The notes under the pieces are model-generated. The model searched no databases and was not told where the DNA came from. It saw only the letters and a program-made list of their open reading frames with translations. A program made the translations under genes and the position numbers. Below, piece by piece: positions 1 through 8,486 of a stretch of DNA of 64,000 nucleotides (the stretch's first letter is position 1; the number at the start of each line of letters is the position of its first letter). Where the stretch lies: assembly GCF_006443095.1 (NCBI RefSeq), contig NZ_VFWZ01000010.1, forward strand, positions 62,001-126,000, in the 5' to 3' direction. This DNA comes from Aquimarina algicola (GTDB lineage: Bacteria > Bacteroidota > Bacteroidia > Flavobacteriales > Flavobacteriaceae).

Positions 1-84
1 GGTTTTAAGTTTTTTAAAACTTGTCATATTGTTTGGTTTTAAGAATTAATATTTTAAGGTTATAAAGAAGATTCAGAAATAGTG

Positions 85-288
85 CTAACCATTGTAGCAA
101 CCGCCATTTCTTAAGCAAGGTATATAGCAGGCAAAAAATTCTGGTCTAGATGGAGATGCACATTGTATTTGGCAAGCATCTATGATATCAAAACAGTTAT
201 TTTTAGTATGTCCGCCTAAAATATTTTTGGTTTCATTTCTGGAAAGTCGGCGATAATGCAATCTCCCCATTTTTTTGGATAATTTCAT
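85..288 (-). CDS. GG-leader cysteine-rich small peptide precursor
   Basis: This 67-residue protein has a basic, hydrophilic N-terminal leader that ends in L-G-G at residues 24-26, preceded by the L-S-x-x-E element typical of Bacteroidota GG-leader precursors (compare the TIGR04149-type natural-product precursors). The predicted 41-residue core holds six cysteines at 32, 39, 43, 54, 58 and 64, giving C-x6-C-x3-C-x10-C-x3-C-x5-C. The paired CxxxC spacing suggests a disulfide-stapled helical hairpin. It may be a secreted bacteriocin-like or signalling peptide, or a precursor for modification. No C39-peptidase transporter or modifying enzyme is visible nearby, so export and function are inference. 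Confidence 0.7.
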   Translation of the reverse strand: MKLSKKMGRLHYRRLSRNETKNILGGHTKNNCFDIIDACQIQCASPSRPEFFACYIPCLRNGGCYNG

Positions 289-399
289 GAGTAAGGTTTT
301 AAAGTAATTTTATGATATTGAAAATAAGACTTTTATATCACAAAATCACTTTATGAAATCATAAAATAATCAGAAGAATTTTATTGTAATGTATATTTT

Positions 400-1764
400 T
401 TATCCGATAATCCTTTTTAAAAAACGTAGCTTTTTCTCATTATACGGAGGATATTTAAAATTAGGCTCAATCAAAAATGGCTTTTGTAGCACGCTTTTTA
501 GATGAGAAAACGCTTCGAATCCATATTTACCGTGATAATTACCAATCCCACTGTTTCCAACTCCTCCAAAAGGAAGTGTATGTTCTGTAAAATGCATGAC
601 AGCATCGTTTATTGCACCTCCTCCAAATGAGATTTCATTCAGTATTTTGTTTTTGATATTTTTATTTTTGGTAAAAATATAGCAGGAGAGGGGTTTAGAA
701 AGTGTTTTTACTTTTTGTATTGCTTCTTCAATTGTTTGATAAGGTATTGTAGGTAATATAGGACCAAAAATCTCGTCTTGCATCACCAAATCAGAAAATG
801 AAGAATCCTTTAAAACAGTTGGAGAAATAGTCCTGTTTTCTTTGTCACAATCTCCCCCATAGAATACTTTGTCATGATCAATAAGCTCTGATAAACGATC
901 AAAGTTTTTATGATTTATAATTTGAGTATAGTTGTGATTAGCTACATGATAATCGGCTTTTTCTATATAAGTTTTGATAGATGATAAAAGCTTTTCATAA
1001 ATTTCACCTTCTGCAAGTACATAATCCGGAGCGATACAAGTTTGTCCAGCATTTAAAAATTTGGCCCAAACCAGTCTTTTTGCTGTCATATCAATATTAG
1101 CATCTTTGGTAATGATAGCAGGGCTTTTTCCTCCAAGTTCTAAGGTAACAGGAGTAAGATGTTTTGCGGCTGCTTGGTATACAATTTTTCCTACAGCTAC
1201 ACTACCGGTAAAAAATATTTTGTCAAATTTAATATTGAGCAAAGCAGTTGTTTCTTCTACACTGCCTTCTACAACTTTGAAGAAATTTGGATCAAAATTC
1301 TCATTAATTAGCTTTGCCATTATTGCAGAGGTGCGAGCAGGTACTTCGCTTGGCTTTAGTATTACTGTACATCCGGCAGCAATAGCCGCAATAGCAGGAC
1401 ACAACGATAGCTGATAAGGATAGTTCCAGGCACCTATAATGAGAACAGAACCATAAGGTTCAGGGATTATATAATTCTTACCGGGAAGATTAGGTAAGCT
1501 TGTTCTAACTCTTTTCTTTCTTGCCCATTTTTTTACATTTGAAACAGCTAGATCAATTTCATGATAAATAATTGATAATTCAGTTACGTAAGTTTCAAAT
1601 TCAGACTTTTTAAAATCTTGATCTATTGCTTGATATAACTGAGTTTCATTAGCCTGTAAGATACTTTTAAGACGTTTTAATTCTTTACATCTAAAAGAAA
1701 TATCTTTTGTAGTGTTGGTTTCAAAAAACTGGCGCTGTTTATCAATAAGATCCTGATAATTCAT
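400..1764 (-). CDS. Aldehyde dehydrogenase (ALDH3-like), NAD(P)-dependent
   Basis: The 454-residue protein is a full-length class 3 type aldehyde dehydrogenase, which oxidises aldehydes to acids. The Asn of the WNYP motif is at about residue 114, the general base Glu lies in LELGGKSP at about 209, and the catalytic Cys lies in AGQTC at about 243. The short length and the C-terminal PFGGVGNSGIG segment fit the fatty or aromatic aldehyde branch. It lies 31 bp downstream of a sterol-desaturase-family gene on the same strand, so the two may form an operon that oxidises a lipid or alkyl substrate. The substrate cannot be read from sequence. The C-terminus is hydrophilic, so a membrane tail as in ALDH3A2 is not evident. 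Confidence 0.9.
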   Translation of the reverse strand: MNYQDLIDKQRQFFETNTTKDISFRCKELKRLKSILQANETQLYQAIDQDFKKSEFETYVTELSIIYHEIDLAVSNVKKWARKKRVRTSLPNLPGKNYIIPEPYGSVLIIGAWNYPYQLSLCPAIAAIAAGCTVILKPSEVPARTSAIMAKLINENFDPNFFKVVEGSVEETTALLNIKFDKIFFTGSVAVGKIVYQAAAKHLTPVTLELGGKSPAIITKDANIDMTAKRLVWAKFLNAGQTCIAPDYVLAEGEIYEKLLSSIKTYIEKADYHVANHNYTQIINHKNFDRLSELIDHDKVFYGGDCDKENRTISPTVLKDSSFSDLVMQDEIFGPILPTIPYQTIEEAIQKVKTLSKPLSCYIFTKNKNIKNKILNEISFGGGAINDAVMHFTEHTLPFGGVGNSGIGNYHGKYGFEAFSHLKSVLQKPFLIEPNFKYPPYNEKKLRFLKRIIG

Positions 1765-1795
1765 GTTATTAGCATTTAAGAGTTGTAATCTGCAA

Positions 1796-2755
1796 TTAAC
1801 TTACGGTTGCTATTTTTGTTCCTTTTGCTTCTTTTGTTTTTTTTAATTTCAGTTGTCGTTGCATTTGCTTAACAGTCAGTGTACTACCATCATGACTCCA
1901 ACCGGGAGGGCCAAAAATATACATAAATTTGTGATACCAGTTTTTTGACTTTTTGGTGTCGTTCCAAATATCTTTGTACTCATGTGTTAAGATAACCCAG
2001 GGATTATAAGAATTAGGAGCATGAGTCACTCCATACTGAATTTCAATATTTTCATCAAGCTCTTTCCACGTACCAAAAATCTTATCAAAGATATTGAGGA
2101 ATCCACCATGATTTTTATCCATATATTCAACATTTTTAGCATGATGTACTTGATGCATTGTATGTGTGTTGAATATTTTTTCTAAGAATCCCATTTTGGG
2201 AATATATACAGAATGAAGTTGGAACTGCCATAACGCTTCTATACCCAAACATACGACAACCATCTCTGGCGGAAACCCAATTGCAGGAAGCCACATATAA
2301 AAAAGTGGTTTGTATAGTATTGTGAACCATCCGTTACGAACAGCTGTTCCCAAGTTAAAGTTATCAGAAGAGTGATGAACAATATGAGCAGCCCATAGTG
2401 CTCTTACCATATGGTTTTGTCTATGAAACCAGTAGTATGTAAAATCATCTAATAATTGGCAAATTAACCAAACATACCATGCATACCCAAAAGATGTCCA
2501 ACCCATTATATTTGTTCGTACACCATCTATTTCAGGATTAAATACTTCGTAAACAAAATTAAAAATAACAATTGCTGATATCGTTTTGATAAGTGGGGCT
2601 AATAATGCAGAACCAACCCCCATTGCCAGACTAGCAGTAAGATCTTTCCATTCGTATAAATCTTTTTTGTCATGTGTCTTGCTATACGTTAGTTCGAGTA
2701 GAATTAATCCTAAAAAACAGGGCACACCATAAACCAAAGGGTTTGTAAAATCCAT
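1796..2755 (-). CDS. Sterol desaturase / fatty acid hydroxylase family membrane protein
   Basis: This is a 319-residue integral membrane di-iron oxygenase of the fatty acid hydroxylase superfamily. The histidine clusters are clear: HRQNH at 111-115, HIVHH at 124-128 and HQVHH at 201-205, with an additional NHGG at 215-218. Four or more hydrophobic segments precede and separate these motifs. Family members hydroxylate or desaturate lipids, sterols or carotenoids at the inner membrane. The adjacent downstream aldehyde dehydrogenase suggests consecutive steps on one lipid-derived substrate, which is inference. The ATG start is supported by a hydrophobic N-terminus beginning within ten residues. 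Confidence 0.88.
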   Translation of the reverse strand: MDFTNPLVYGVPCFLGLILLELTYSKTHDKKDLYEWKDLTASLAMGVGSALLAPLIKTISAIVIFNFVYEVFNPEIDGVRTNIMGWTSFGYAWYVWLICQLLDDFTYYWFHRQNHMVRALWAAHIVHHSSDNFNLGTAVRNGWFTILYKPLFYMWLPAIGFPPEMVVVCLGIEALWQFQLHSVYIPKMGFLEKIFNTHTMHQVHHAKNVEYMDKNHGGFLNIFDKIFGTWKELDENIEIQYGVTHAPNSYNPWVILTHEYKDIWNDTKKSKNWYHKFMYIFGPPGWSHDGSTLTVKQMQRQLKLKKTKEAKGTKIATVS

Positions 2756-2959
2756 CTTTTTCTTTAATTTTTGGAGCAGAAGATATGAAGAATTTTTACG
2801 AAAATCGTTATAAATCTAAAGTATTCCTTAAATAGGAGTCGTTTGCTGAAACTATATTTTTTAATTTCTTGCAATACAGACAAAAGAAAAATTGCTTAAT
2901 ATTTTCTAGTTCTATAGGTTTACTTTTAAAGTATACTTCTAGTTAATAAGAGATATGAT

Positions 2960-3784
2960 TTATAAATCTGTTTTTCCTCCTAAAGCTGTATATGCATTTA
3001 AAATGTTTTGAATAGCTTTGATCTCTCCTTTGCTAATATTAATTGATTTTTCTTTATTTTTTCCTGTGAATTTGATGTTTCCTTTTTTACAAGATGCAAT
3101 AGCTTTTAATAGTGCAAAATCTTTTTCTTTTACAATACGATCTAACCATTCTCGTTTTCCTCCTGATTCTTCTTTGGCGTTGAACTCTCCTGGTGTGTTT
3201 TCTTCAATTACATGGGTTTTATCGTCTGTCGTAATTTCAATTTTTTGAATAAATAACCAGTCTTCTTTAGAGAAATAGTTGATAGATAACCCTAACCAGG
3301 GTTTGCGTTTTTCTTTTTTTCCTATGTAAGCTTGTATGAAGTTATCATCATTATATTGAGTCGATGTTTTATCAGAGTACCAGGTAACTTCATTGGCAAC
3401 ATCATATTTTTTCTTCATTTTTGATAGCGCTTCTTTATAGTTTTCGTTGCTATCTTCTTTTTGCTTTTCTTTTTGTAACGCTTTTTCATTTTGTAGAATT
3501 TCTTTTTCTACTTTTTTGAGTAAGCTCTTTCCTTTTCTGGCAGGTTTTGAATCCGGATACTTATCGATTAGAAAAACTAAGCGGTCTTTACTTTTTGTAT
3601 ATTCTAGTTTATCATAGTATTCGTACGCTTGTTCAATAATTTGAGAAGGAGTAAGATTACAATCAGCAATTTCCTTTTTTAGTCTTTCGTTTTCTTCTTT
3701 TAATTTATCAAAGTCTGATTGCGGTACACAAGCATTTATGATTAATAATAGTAGTCCTATGTATAAAAGCGTGGTGTTTTTCAT
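2960..3784 (-). CDS. Lipoprotein with coiled coil and TPR-like segment, unknown function
   Basis: The 274-residue product begins with a lipoprotein signal peptide ending in the lipobox IINAC (Cys19). A charged heptad segment follows at about residues 25-42 and probably forms a short coiled coil. Residues about 45-100 look like one or two tetratricopeptide-type helices, with the pattern AYEYYDKLEY...PDSKPA. The remaining C-terminal half is lysine-rich, with several tryptophans, and I do not recognise it. The protein is likely anchored in the periplasm or outer membrane. It stands alone with gaps of more than 120 bp on both sides. Confidence 0.75.
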   Translation of the reverse strand: MKNTTLLYIGLLLLIINACVPQSDFDKLKEENERLKKEIADCNLTPSQIIEQAYEYYDKLEYTKSKDRLVFLIDKYPDSKPARKGKSLLKKVEKEILQNEKALQKEKQKEDSNENYKEALSKMKKKYDVANEVTWYSDKTSTQYNDDNFIQAYIGKKEKRKPWLGLSINYFSKEDWLFIQKIEITTDDKTHVIEENTPGEFNAKEESGGKREWLDRIVKEKDFALLKAIASCKKGNIKFTGKNKEKSINISKGEIKAIQNILNAYTALGGKTDL

Positions 3785-3913
3785 AACTGAATCCGATTAA
3801 ATTAAATATGGTAGTTGTATTTAGAACAGCCATAAGTTAATAAAAAAGGATTAACAGTTGTAATTTTATGTTAAAAACGCATGTGTTTTTTTGTTTTTGT
3901 AAGTTTTTGTTAA

Positions 3914-4336
3914 CTATTTTTCAAAGATTAGTGATATATCTCTAAAAGATTTAAATTCTAAAGCATTTCCGCAAGGGTCATAAAAGAACATAGTAGCTTG
4001 CTCTCCTTTTTCTCCCTTGAACCTAATATAGGGTTCTATAATAAATTCGATACCTTTTTTTGAAAGCATATCAGCAAAGTTTTGCCAAACATTCCATTCT
4101 AATATCAAACCAAAATGAGGAACAGGCACATTTTTTCCATCTACTGGATTGGTATGGATATCCTCTTTATTGGATTCATCTTTATAATGGATAACTAATT
4201 GGTGACCAAAGAAATTAAAATCTACCCAATGATCACTACTTCTGCCTTCTTCAAGCTCAAGAACAGTATTATAAAATGTTCTTGCTTTTTCTAGATTATT
4301 AACGGGTATAGCAAGGTGAAAAGGAGATAACGACAT
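3914..4336 (-). CDS. VOC/glyoxalase-family protein
   Basis: This 140-residue protein has the vicinal-oxygen-chelate fold signature. HLAIPVNNLEKARTFY at residues 7-22 supplies the first beta strand with a metal-type His, and FYDPCGNALEFKSF near residues 117-131 is the closing strand with the metal-ligand Glu. Members include glyoxalase I, dioxygenases and resistance proteins. The sequence resembles the extradiol-dioxygenase-like subgroup, but the reaction is not predictable. It lies 55 bp upstream of the stop side of the RluF gene on the same strand. Confidence 0.82.
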   Translation of the reverse strand: MSLSPFHLAIPVNNLEKARTFYNTVLELEEGRSSDHWVDFNFFGHQLVIHYKDESNKEDIHTNPVDGKNVPVPHFGLILEWNVWQNFADMLSKKGIEFIIEPYIRFKGEKGEQATMFFYDPCGNALEFKSFRDISLIFEK

Positions 4337-4391
4337 GTTTTTGGTAATTATAAGTTAAAGAAAATGATTTTTTGACTACATTATTTCGTGA

Positions 4392-5261
4392 CTATTTAAA
4401 TCGATCTTTTCGTTTTTTAGGTGAAGATTGTCTATAATTTGAAGTTCCATTTCTTTGTTTTGAGTTAGAACTTGATCTACGATTTTTGGATGTTCTTTTT
4501 TGGGTTACTTCTGTTGTATCGTTTAGTAGAGAGGCATCTTCGGTTTTGCTGGAACCTTTTACATCAGCATTGATAATTTTCAATTCGTCTTTAGTTAGGT
4601 TTCTCCATTTTCCTGAAGGAATATCGAGCGTAACATTCATAATCCTAATACGTTTCAATTTGATTACATCGTAACCTAAATATTCACACATTCTACGAAT
4701 TTGTCTATTAAGTCCTTGTGTAAGTACAATTCTAAAATCATATTTGCTTATTTGCTCTACTTCACATTTACGAGTTACCGTATCGAGAATAGGGATACCG
4801 TTACTCATTCGTTTTATAAATTGAGGACTGATCAATTTATTGACAGTAACAAGATATTCTTTTTCGTGATTATTTCTTGCTCTCAGGATTTTATTTACAA
4901 TGTCACCATCACTTGTCAAAAAGATAAGGCCTTCGCTGGGTTTGTCTAATCTCCCGATAGGAAATATGCGTTTTGGATAATTGATATAATCTATTATATT
5001 ATCTTTTTCGTTTTGTGCTGTTGTACATACAATGCCAACCGGCTTATTAAAAGCGAGATATACATGTTCTTCCTTAGGTTCTGTAACAAGCTCTCCATCG
5101 ACCTTTACGACATCATCTGTAGTAACTTTTGTTCCCATCTCCGGGACAGCATTATTAACAGTAACTCGGCCTTGATCTATAAGCTTATCTGCTTCACGAC
5201 GAGAACAATATCCAACTTCGCTAAGGTATTTATTGAGTCGTATTAATGTTTTTTCTGACAT
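4392..5261 (-). CDS. rluF: 23S rRNA pseudouridine synthase, RluF type
   Basis: The 289-residue protein has an N-terminal S4 RNA-binding domain (about 5-50, with LNKYLSEVGYCSRREADKLI) and a pseudouridine synthase domain with the catalytic Asp106 in GRLDKPSEGL. This places it in the RsuA/RluB/E/F group, and FNKPVGI plus ILRARNNHEKEY point to RluF. It isomerises uridine in 23S rRNA. The last 45 residues are a low-complexity Ser/Arg/Lys/Asn tail, common in flavobacterial versions and probably RNA-binding. I start at the ATG of MSEKTLIRLNK; a longer frame begins with TTG seven codons earlier and adds an unlikely hydrophobic stub. Confidence 0.88.
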   Translation of the reverse strand: MSEKTLIRLNKYLSEVGYCSRREADKLIDQGRVTVNNAVPEMGTKVTTDDVVKVDGELVTEPKEEHVYLAFNKPVGIVCTTAQNEKDNIIDYINYPKRIFPIGRLDKPSEGLIFLTSDGDIVNKILRARNNHEKEYLVTVNKLISPQFIKRMSNGIPILDTVTRKCEVEQISKYDFRIVLTQGLNRQIRRMCEYLGYDVIKLKRIRIMNVTLDIPSGKWRNLTKDELKIINADVKGSSKTEDASLLNDTTEVTQKRTSKNRRSSSNSKQRNGTSNYRQSSPKKRKDRFK

Positions 5262-5329
5262 ACATATAAAAATGATATACAAAAATAACGTTTATTAATA
5301 TGATCACAATGATTTCTATTTACTTTGGT

Positions 5330-5382
5330 AAGGCTGTTTAAAAAGCTCATTATACAAAATAGTTACTTTATTAAACAGCCTT
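5330..5382. other. Long perfect inverted repeat between rluF and the SIMPL-like gene
   Basis: The arms AAGGCTGTTTAA (5330-5341) and TTAAACAGCCTT (5371-5382) are perfectly complementary over 12 bp with a 29-nt loop. It lies in the 140-bp gap between two genes on the minus strand. There is no strong T-run on the minus strand, so it may be a weak terminator or a processing or stability element. Confidence 0.4.
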
Positions 5383-5401
5383 TGTGCTTTTGTTGTAAAA
5401 A

Positions 5402-6415
5402 TTACTCTACCTTTAGTTCTTTTACATCTATGGTACCATCTGGCGATACTAAAAAGTATTTTGGAATTATCTTTACTTTTTCAACTGGTTTTGATTCTTC
5501 AGGTTTTGGTGTATATTGTAGTTTTACCTCCAAACCTATTTGTATTACAGGTTCTACTATTGAAGCATTAATCACTTTATCATAAGCTTTATAAGAGATC
5601 GGGTCGTAATAATAGGTTGTTTGTTTTTTTGCTTTTACAATACCTTGTTTTTTACTTAATGCTTCCAAAGAAGTACTGGTAAACGCTTTGTAATTTTTAT
5701 AAAACTCTTTTGGGAAATAGCAATATTTGTTATCTGCAACAATAGGATTGTATAACGTTAGATCAAAACCTAAGTCGTTATAAAATTGTTGTTTTTCTTT
5801 TATGATTTTTAAAAGTTCTACACGCATCTGCTTATATACGCTTTCTATATCATTTATAAAATAATCTACCTTTACAAGATTATAGATTTCATTATTAGCA
5901 CAAGCAGAAAGTATATTTTCAAATTGTTCTATTTTATTAAATTTTATATGAATATTTTGCTGTAATTCAAATCCTTTTGGGACTTCATTGTATTTTTTGC
6001 TAAATATTTTCTTTTCAACAACCGTCTCATATACAGGAACGAATGATATGATATCAATGATGATTTCTTTTTCTAAAATACCTTTGGAAATAAGTTGACT
6101 TTTTACTTTGGCAATTCGATCATTCATTAATTTATTCGTCTCTTCAGAGGTTTCTCCTATTTGTACAATATTGAAGACTGCTGTGTATGAATCTGCGACT
6201 ATATTATTTAGGACTTTTGCATCCACTGTCAATGTGGGGTTTGGGATTAAATTTTGTGTTCTAAATTCTTGTATCTCATCTTGAAGCATCCTAGATGTAT
6301 CTAAATGTTCTGCTGTAATACTGTTCTTTTTTTGAATAGTTAATGCATTTCCTCTAATTTGAGCTGTAGCTATGTAGCTCATTAACAATAATGATATATA
6401 GATGATGTTTTTCAT
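5402..6415 (-). CDS. Exported SIMPL-domain-like protein (DUF541-like)
   Basis: The 337-residue product has a Sec signal peptide (MKNIIYISLLLMSYIATAQ). The body resembles SIMPL/YggE proteins: an early segment with predicted strands about TAVFNIVQIGETSEE, a helix rich in K/L around RIAKVKSQLISKGI, and a later stretch VKVDYFINDIESVYKQ...LKIIKEK. SIMPL proteins are periplasmic or outer-membrane proteins of unclear role. The start is set at this ATG because the longer frame begins with TTG and would place 24 hydrophilic residues before the signal peptide. Family assignment is moderate. Confidence 0.6.
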   Translation of the reverse strand: MKNIIYISLLLMSYIATAQIRGNALTIQKKNSITAEHLDTSRMLQDEIQEFRTQNLIPNPTLTVDAKVLNNIVADSYTAVFNIVQIGETSEETNKLMNDRIAKVKSQLISKGILEKEIIIDIISFVPVYETVVEKKIFSKKYNEVPKGFELQQNIHIKFNKIEQFENILSACANNEIYNLVKVDYFINDIESVYKQMRVELLKIIKEKQQFYNDLGFDLTLYNPIVADNKYCYFPKEFYKNYKAFTSTSLEALSKKQGIVKAKKQTTYYYDPISYKAYDKVINASIVEPVIQIGLEVKLQYTPKPEESKPVEKVKIIPKYFLVSPDGTIDVKELKVE

Positions 6416-6557
6416 GTTGTATGGCTTTAAATTTTCCATAAATCTATGTTGAAGATCATCTAGGAAAAAGTATGAATGAGGGAACAATACTTTTGAGTGA
6501 GTATTAAGTGTCTTTTAAAGACTTTTGAGAAAAATGTCTGTATTGTAACCTTATTAT

Positions 6558-7397
6558 TTAAGCTCTTAGGAATTCAATAATCATAGTATCGACTTCATCA
6601 AAAAAAAGAGAATGTCCATAATTTTCTGTCGATACAAATTGTACTCCGTTCCAATTGTTACTAATAGCTACAGACTCTTGGTAAGGAGCGATATCATCAT
6701 TTTTGTCATGAATGAGTAGCCCTTTTTGTGAGATGTTTTGAGAGAATTTGGATATAGAAAATTCATCAAAATAGAAACCATGTTTGTCTTTAAAGTATTG
6801 GCTCAGCGTATTCATAAACTTTGAAGAGAGGCGTAATGTTTGCTGAAAACCTTTCATAATTCTAGCGAGTTCTGAGGGAGGGGCTAGTACAACCAATTTT
6901 TCTATTTCTTGATTAGGATAAATATACTGATGAAAAAGAGTTGTCATGCCCCCTACAGAGTGCCCCATAATATGGTTTGGGCGATACAATTCAACAATTT
7001 TTTGAAGACATTGTGAATACAAAGGAATGTTTAGAATCTTTCCTGTAGAATATCCGTGAGCAGGTGCATCAAAAGCAATGATGTTATAATCTTGTTTTTT
7101 TAGTTTTTGTATTAACCCTTTCCAGCGATGAGAATTACTTTCCCATCCGTGAACAAGTAGTATGGTTTCTCCCAATCCTGCCCATCTATACGTTTGTACT
7201 TCAATATTATCTACAGCAACTACTTCGTCTACAGCATTTTCTAGAAAATCCTCTTGTTCAGGTAAAATTTTTCCTTTTCTTGGCGTGCAAAATAGTGTAT
7301 ATGATTTGCGAAGTGCTTTTTGCCGAGAAATTATAAACAGAAATTGAATATATTTTCCAAGAAGTATAGGGAGATATTTTTTATACTTTTCTTTCAT
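6558..7397 (-). CDS. Alpha/beta hydrolase
   Basis: This 279-residue protein has the serine hydrolase elements in order: the oxyanion-hole segment LVHGWESNSHRW at about 82-92, the nucleophile elbow GHSVGG with Ser147, an acid in HDKNDDIAP (Asp234 or Asp235), and the catalytic His262 in NYGHSLFF. An N-terminal hydrophobic stretch (about 9-24) might associate with the membrane. The start ATG overlaps the stop of the upstream cupin gene by four bases (ATGA), so the two are translationally coupled. The substrate is unknown; it could be an ester or a small acylated molecule. Confidence 0.85.
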   Translation of the reverse strand: MKEKYKKYLPILLGKYIQFLFIISRQKALRKSYTLFCTPRKGKILPEQEDFLENAVDEVVAVDNIEVQTYRWAGLGETILLVHGWESNSHRWKGLIQKLKKQDYNIIAFDAPAHGYSTGKILNIPLYSQCLQKIVELYRPNHIMGHSVGGMTTLFHQYIYPNQEIEKLVVLAPPSELARIMKGFQQTLRLSSKFMNTLSQYFKDKHGFYFDEFSISKFSQNISQKGLLIHDKNDDIAPYQESVAISNNWNGVQFVSTENYGHSLFFDEVDTMIIEFLRA

Positions 7398-7762
7398 TCG
7401 CCTTCGCGATGTACAGTTTCTATACTAAAAGCCGGAAGGCACACGGCGATATATTCACATGCTTCATCAAATGGGTTTGAATATTGAACTTTGGCGTTTT
7501 TATGGATTTTTATTGATTGTCCGGCTTCTAATATTATTTTTTCGTCATCAACAATCAATTGTTTTTTACCTTTTATGATATACGTATATTCGTCAAATTC
7601 TGGCGTTTGAAAAGGCTCACTCCAAAAAGGAGGTGCTATCATGTGAGCAATACTTACTTGATCATTCTGATCAGTAGCTTTTCCAAAATGTTCTTCGATC
7701 AATTTACCATCAGTAGTAGGAACTACAAAAGGAGATTTTTGAATGGTATAGTTTTTTTTCAT
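7394..7762 (-). CDS. Cupin-domain protein
   Basis: This 122-residue single-domain cupin carries the two conserved motifs. FDEYTYIIKGKKQLIVDDE at about 59-77 corresponds to motif 1, and the later LEAGQSIKIHKNAKVQYSNP to motif 2. Metal-type His residues are reduced compared with classical cupins, so it may bind a small molecule without oxidation chemistry. I use the ATG at 7762 rather than a TTG six codons upstream that would overlap the preceding lipoprotein gene. The four-base overlap with the following hydrolase gene implies coexpression. Confidence 0.78.
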   Translation of the reverse strand: MKKNYTIQKSPFVVPTTDGKLIEEHFGKATDQNDQVSIAHMIAPPFWSEPFQTPEFDEYTYIIKGKKQLIVDDEKIILEAGQSIKIHKNAKVQYSNPFDEACEYIAVCLPAFSIETVHREGE

Positions 7763-7769
7763 TTGTATA

Positions 7770-8339
7770 TTATTCTTCAAGATCCCAACTAATCCAAAAA
7801 TTCTTGATTTTAGCAGAATCAGGAATATCGGTATTTGTTATTTTCTTGTCTGTATTATTCTGAAATTCTGTTGGCAATTCTTTTTTGTCTATGGTAAAGT
7901 ATGCCTGAATACTATCAACAAATATAACAGCAGTGCTCAAGGTATTATTAATTTTTGAGACCGTATAATGATCTTTGATATCTTTAAATACTCCATCTGG
8001 AGATAAGCCAGAAGTAGTTTTGTATCTAGAATCTATAACTTGAATCGTTTGTATTGTAGAAGTAGGGTCTGATTCTTTTTTTACTTCTAAAATAAGGAGT
8101 TTATCTCCTCCCTTTTCATAAATTTCAATTTGATTTGTTGCAGATATGGATTGTGTGTCGGCAGTCGTTTTCAAAATTGAATCATTTGCAAAAATCGAAT
8201 CCAATTGTTTGACTTGAGTAGTATGAGTTAATAATCCAATACGGTTTTTGGTAATCTCAAAAGGATCATTTTTTGTTTCGTTTTGACAACCAATAACTGC
8301 TAATGCTACAAATAGAGTTAGTAAAATTCTTAAGACCAT
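7770..8339 (-). CDS. Small lipoprotein, unknown function
   Basis: The 189-residue protein has a lipobox at AVIGC (Cys18) after a short hydrophobic signal. The mature part includes KNRIGLLTHTTQVKQLDSIF near 31-50 and GLSPDGVFKDIKDHYTV near 114-130. The latter pattern is seen in Bacteroidota lipoproteins that I cannot place in a named family. It is the first gene of a run with the cupin and hydrolase genes (8-bp gap). The likely location is periplasm-facing membrane. Confidence 0.7.
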   Translation of the reverse strand: MVLRILLTLFVALAVIGCQNETKNDPFEITKNRIGLLTHTTQVKQLDSIFANDSILKTTADTQSISATNQIEIYEKGGDKLLILEVKKESDPTSTIQTIQVIDSRYKTTSGLSPDGVFKDIKDHYTVSKINNTLSTAVIFVDSIQAYFTIDKKELPTEFQNNTDKKITNTDIPDSAKIKNFWISWDLEE

Positions 8340-8486
8340 GATGATTTAATTAAATGTGATATATCTGTATAAACGTAAAATATTTTAAAATACATATATG
8401 GTGCACTATCGAATATAAAAATATAATTTATTAGAGATACAATTTGTAATTATAATAGCTTTTACAATAAGTATAACATAATTATA

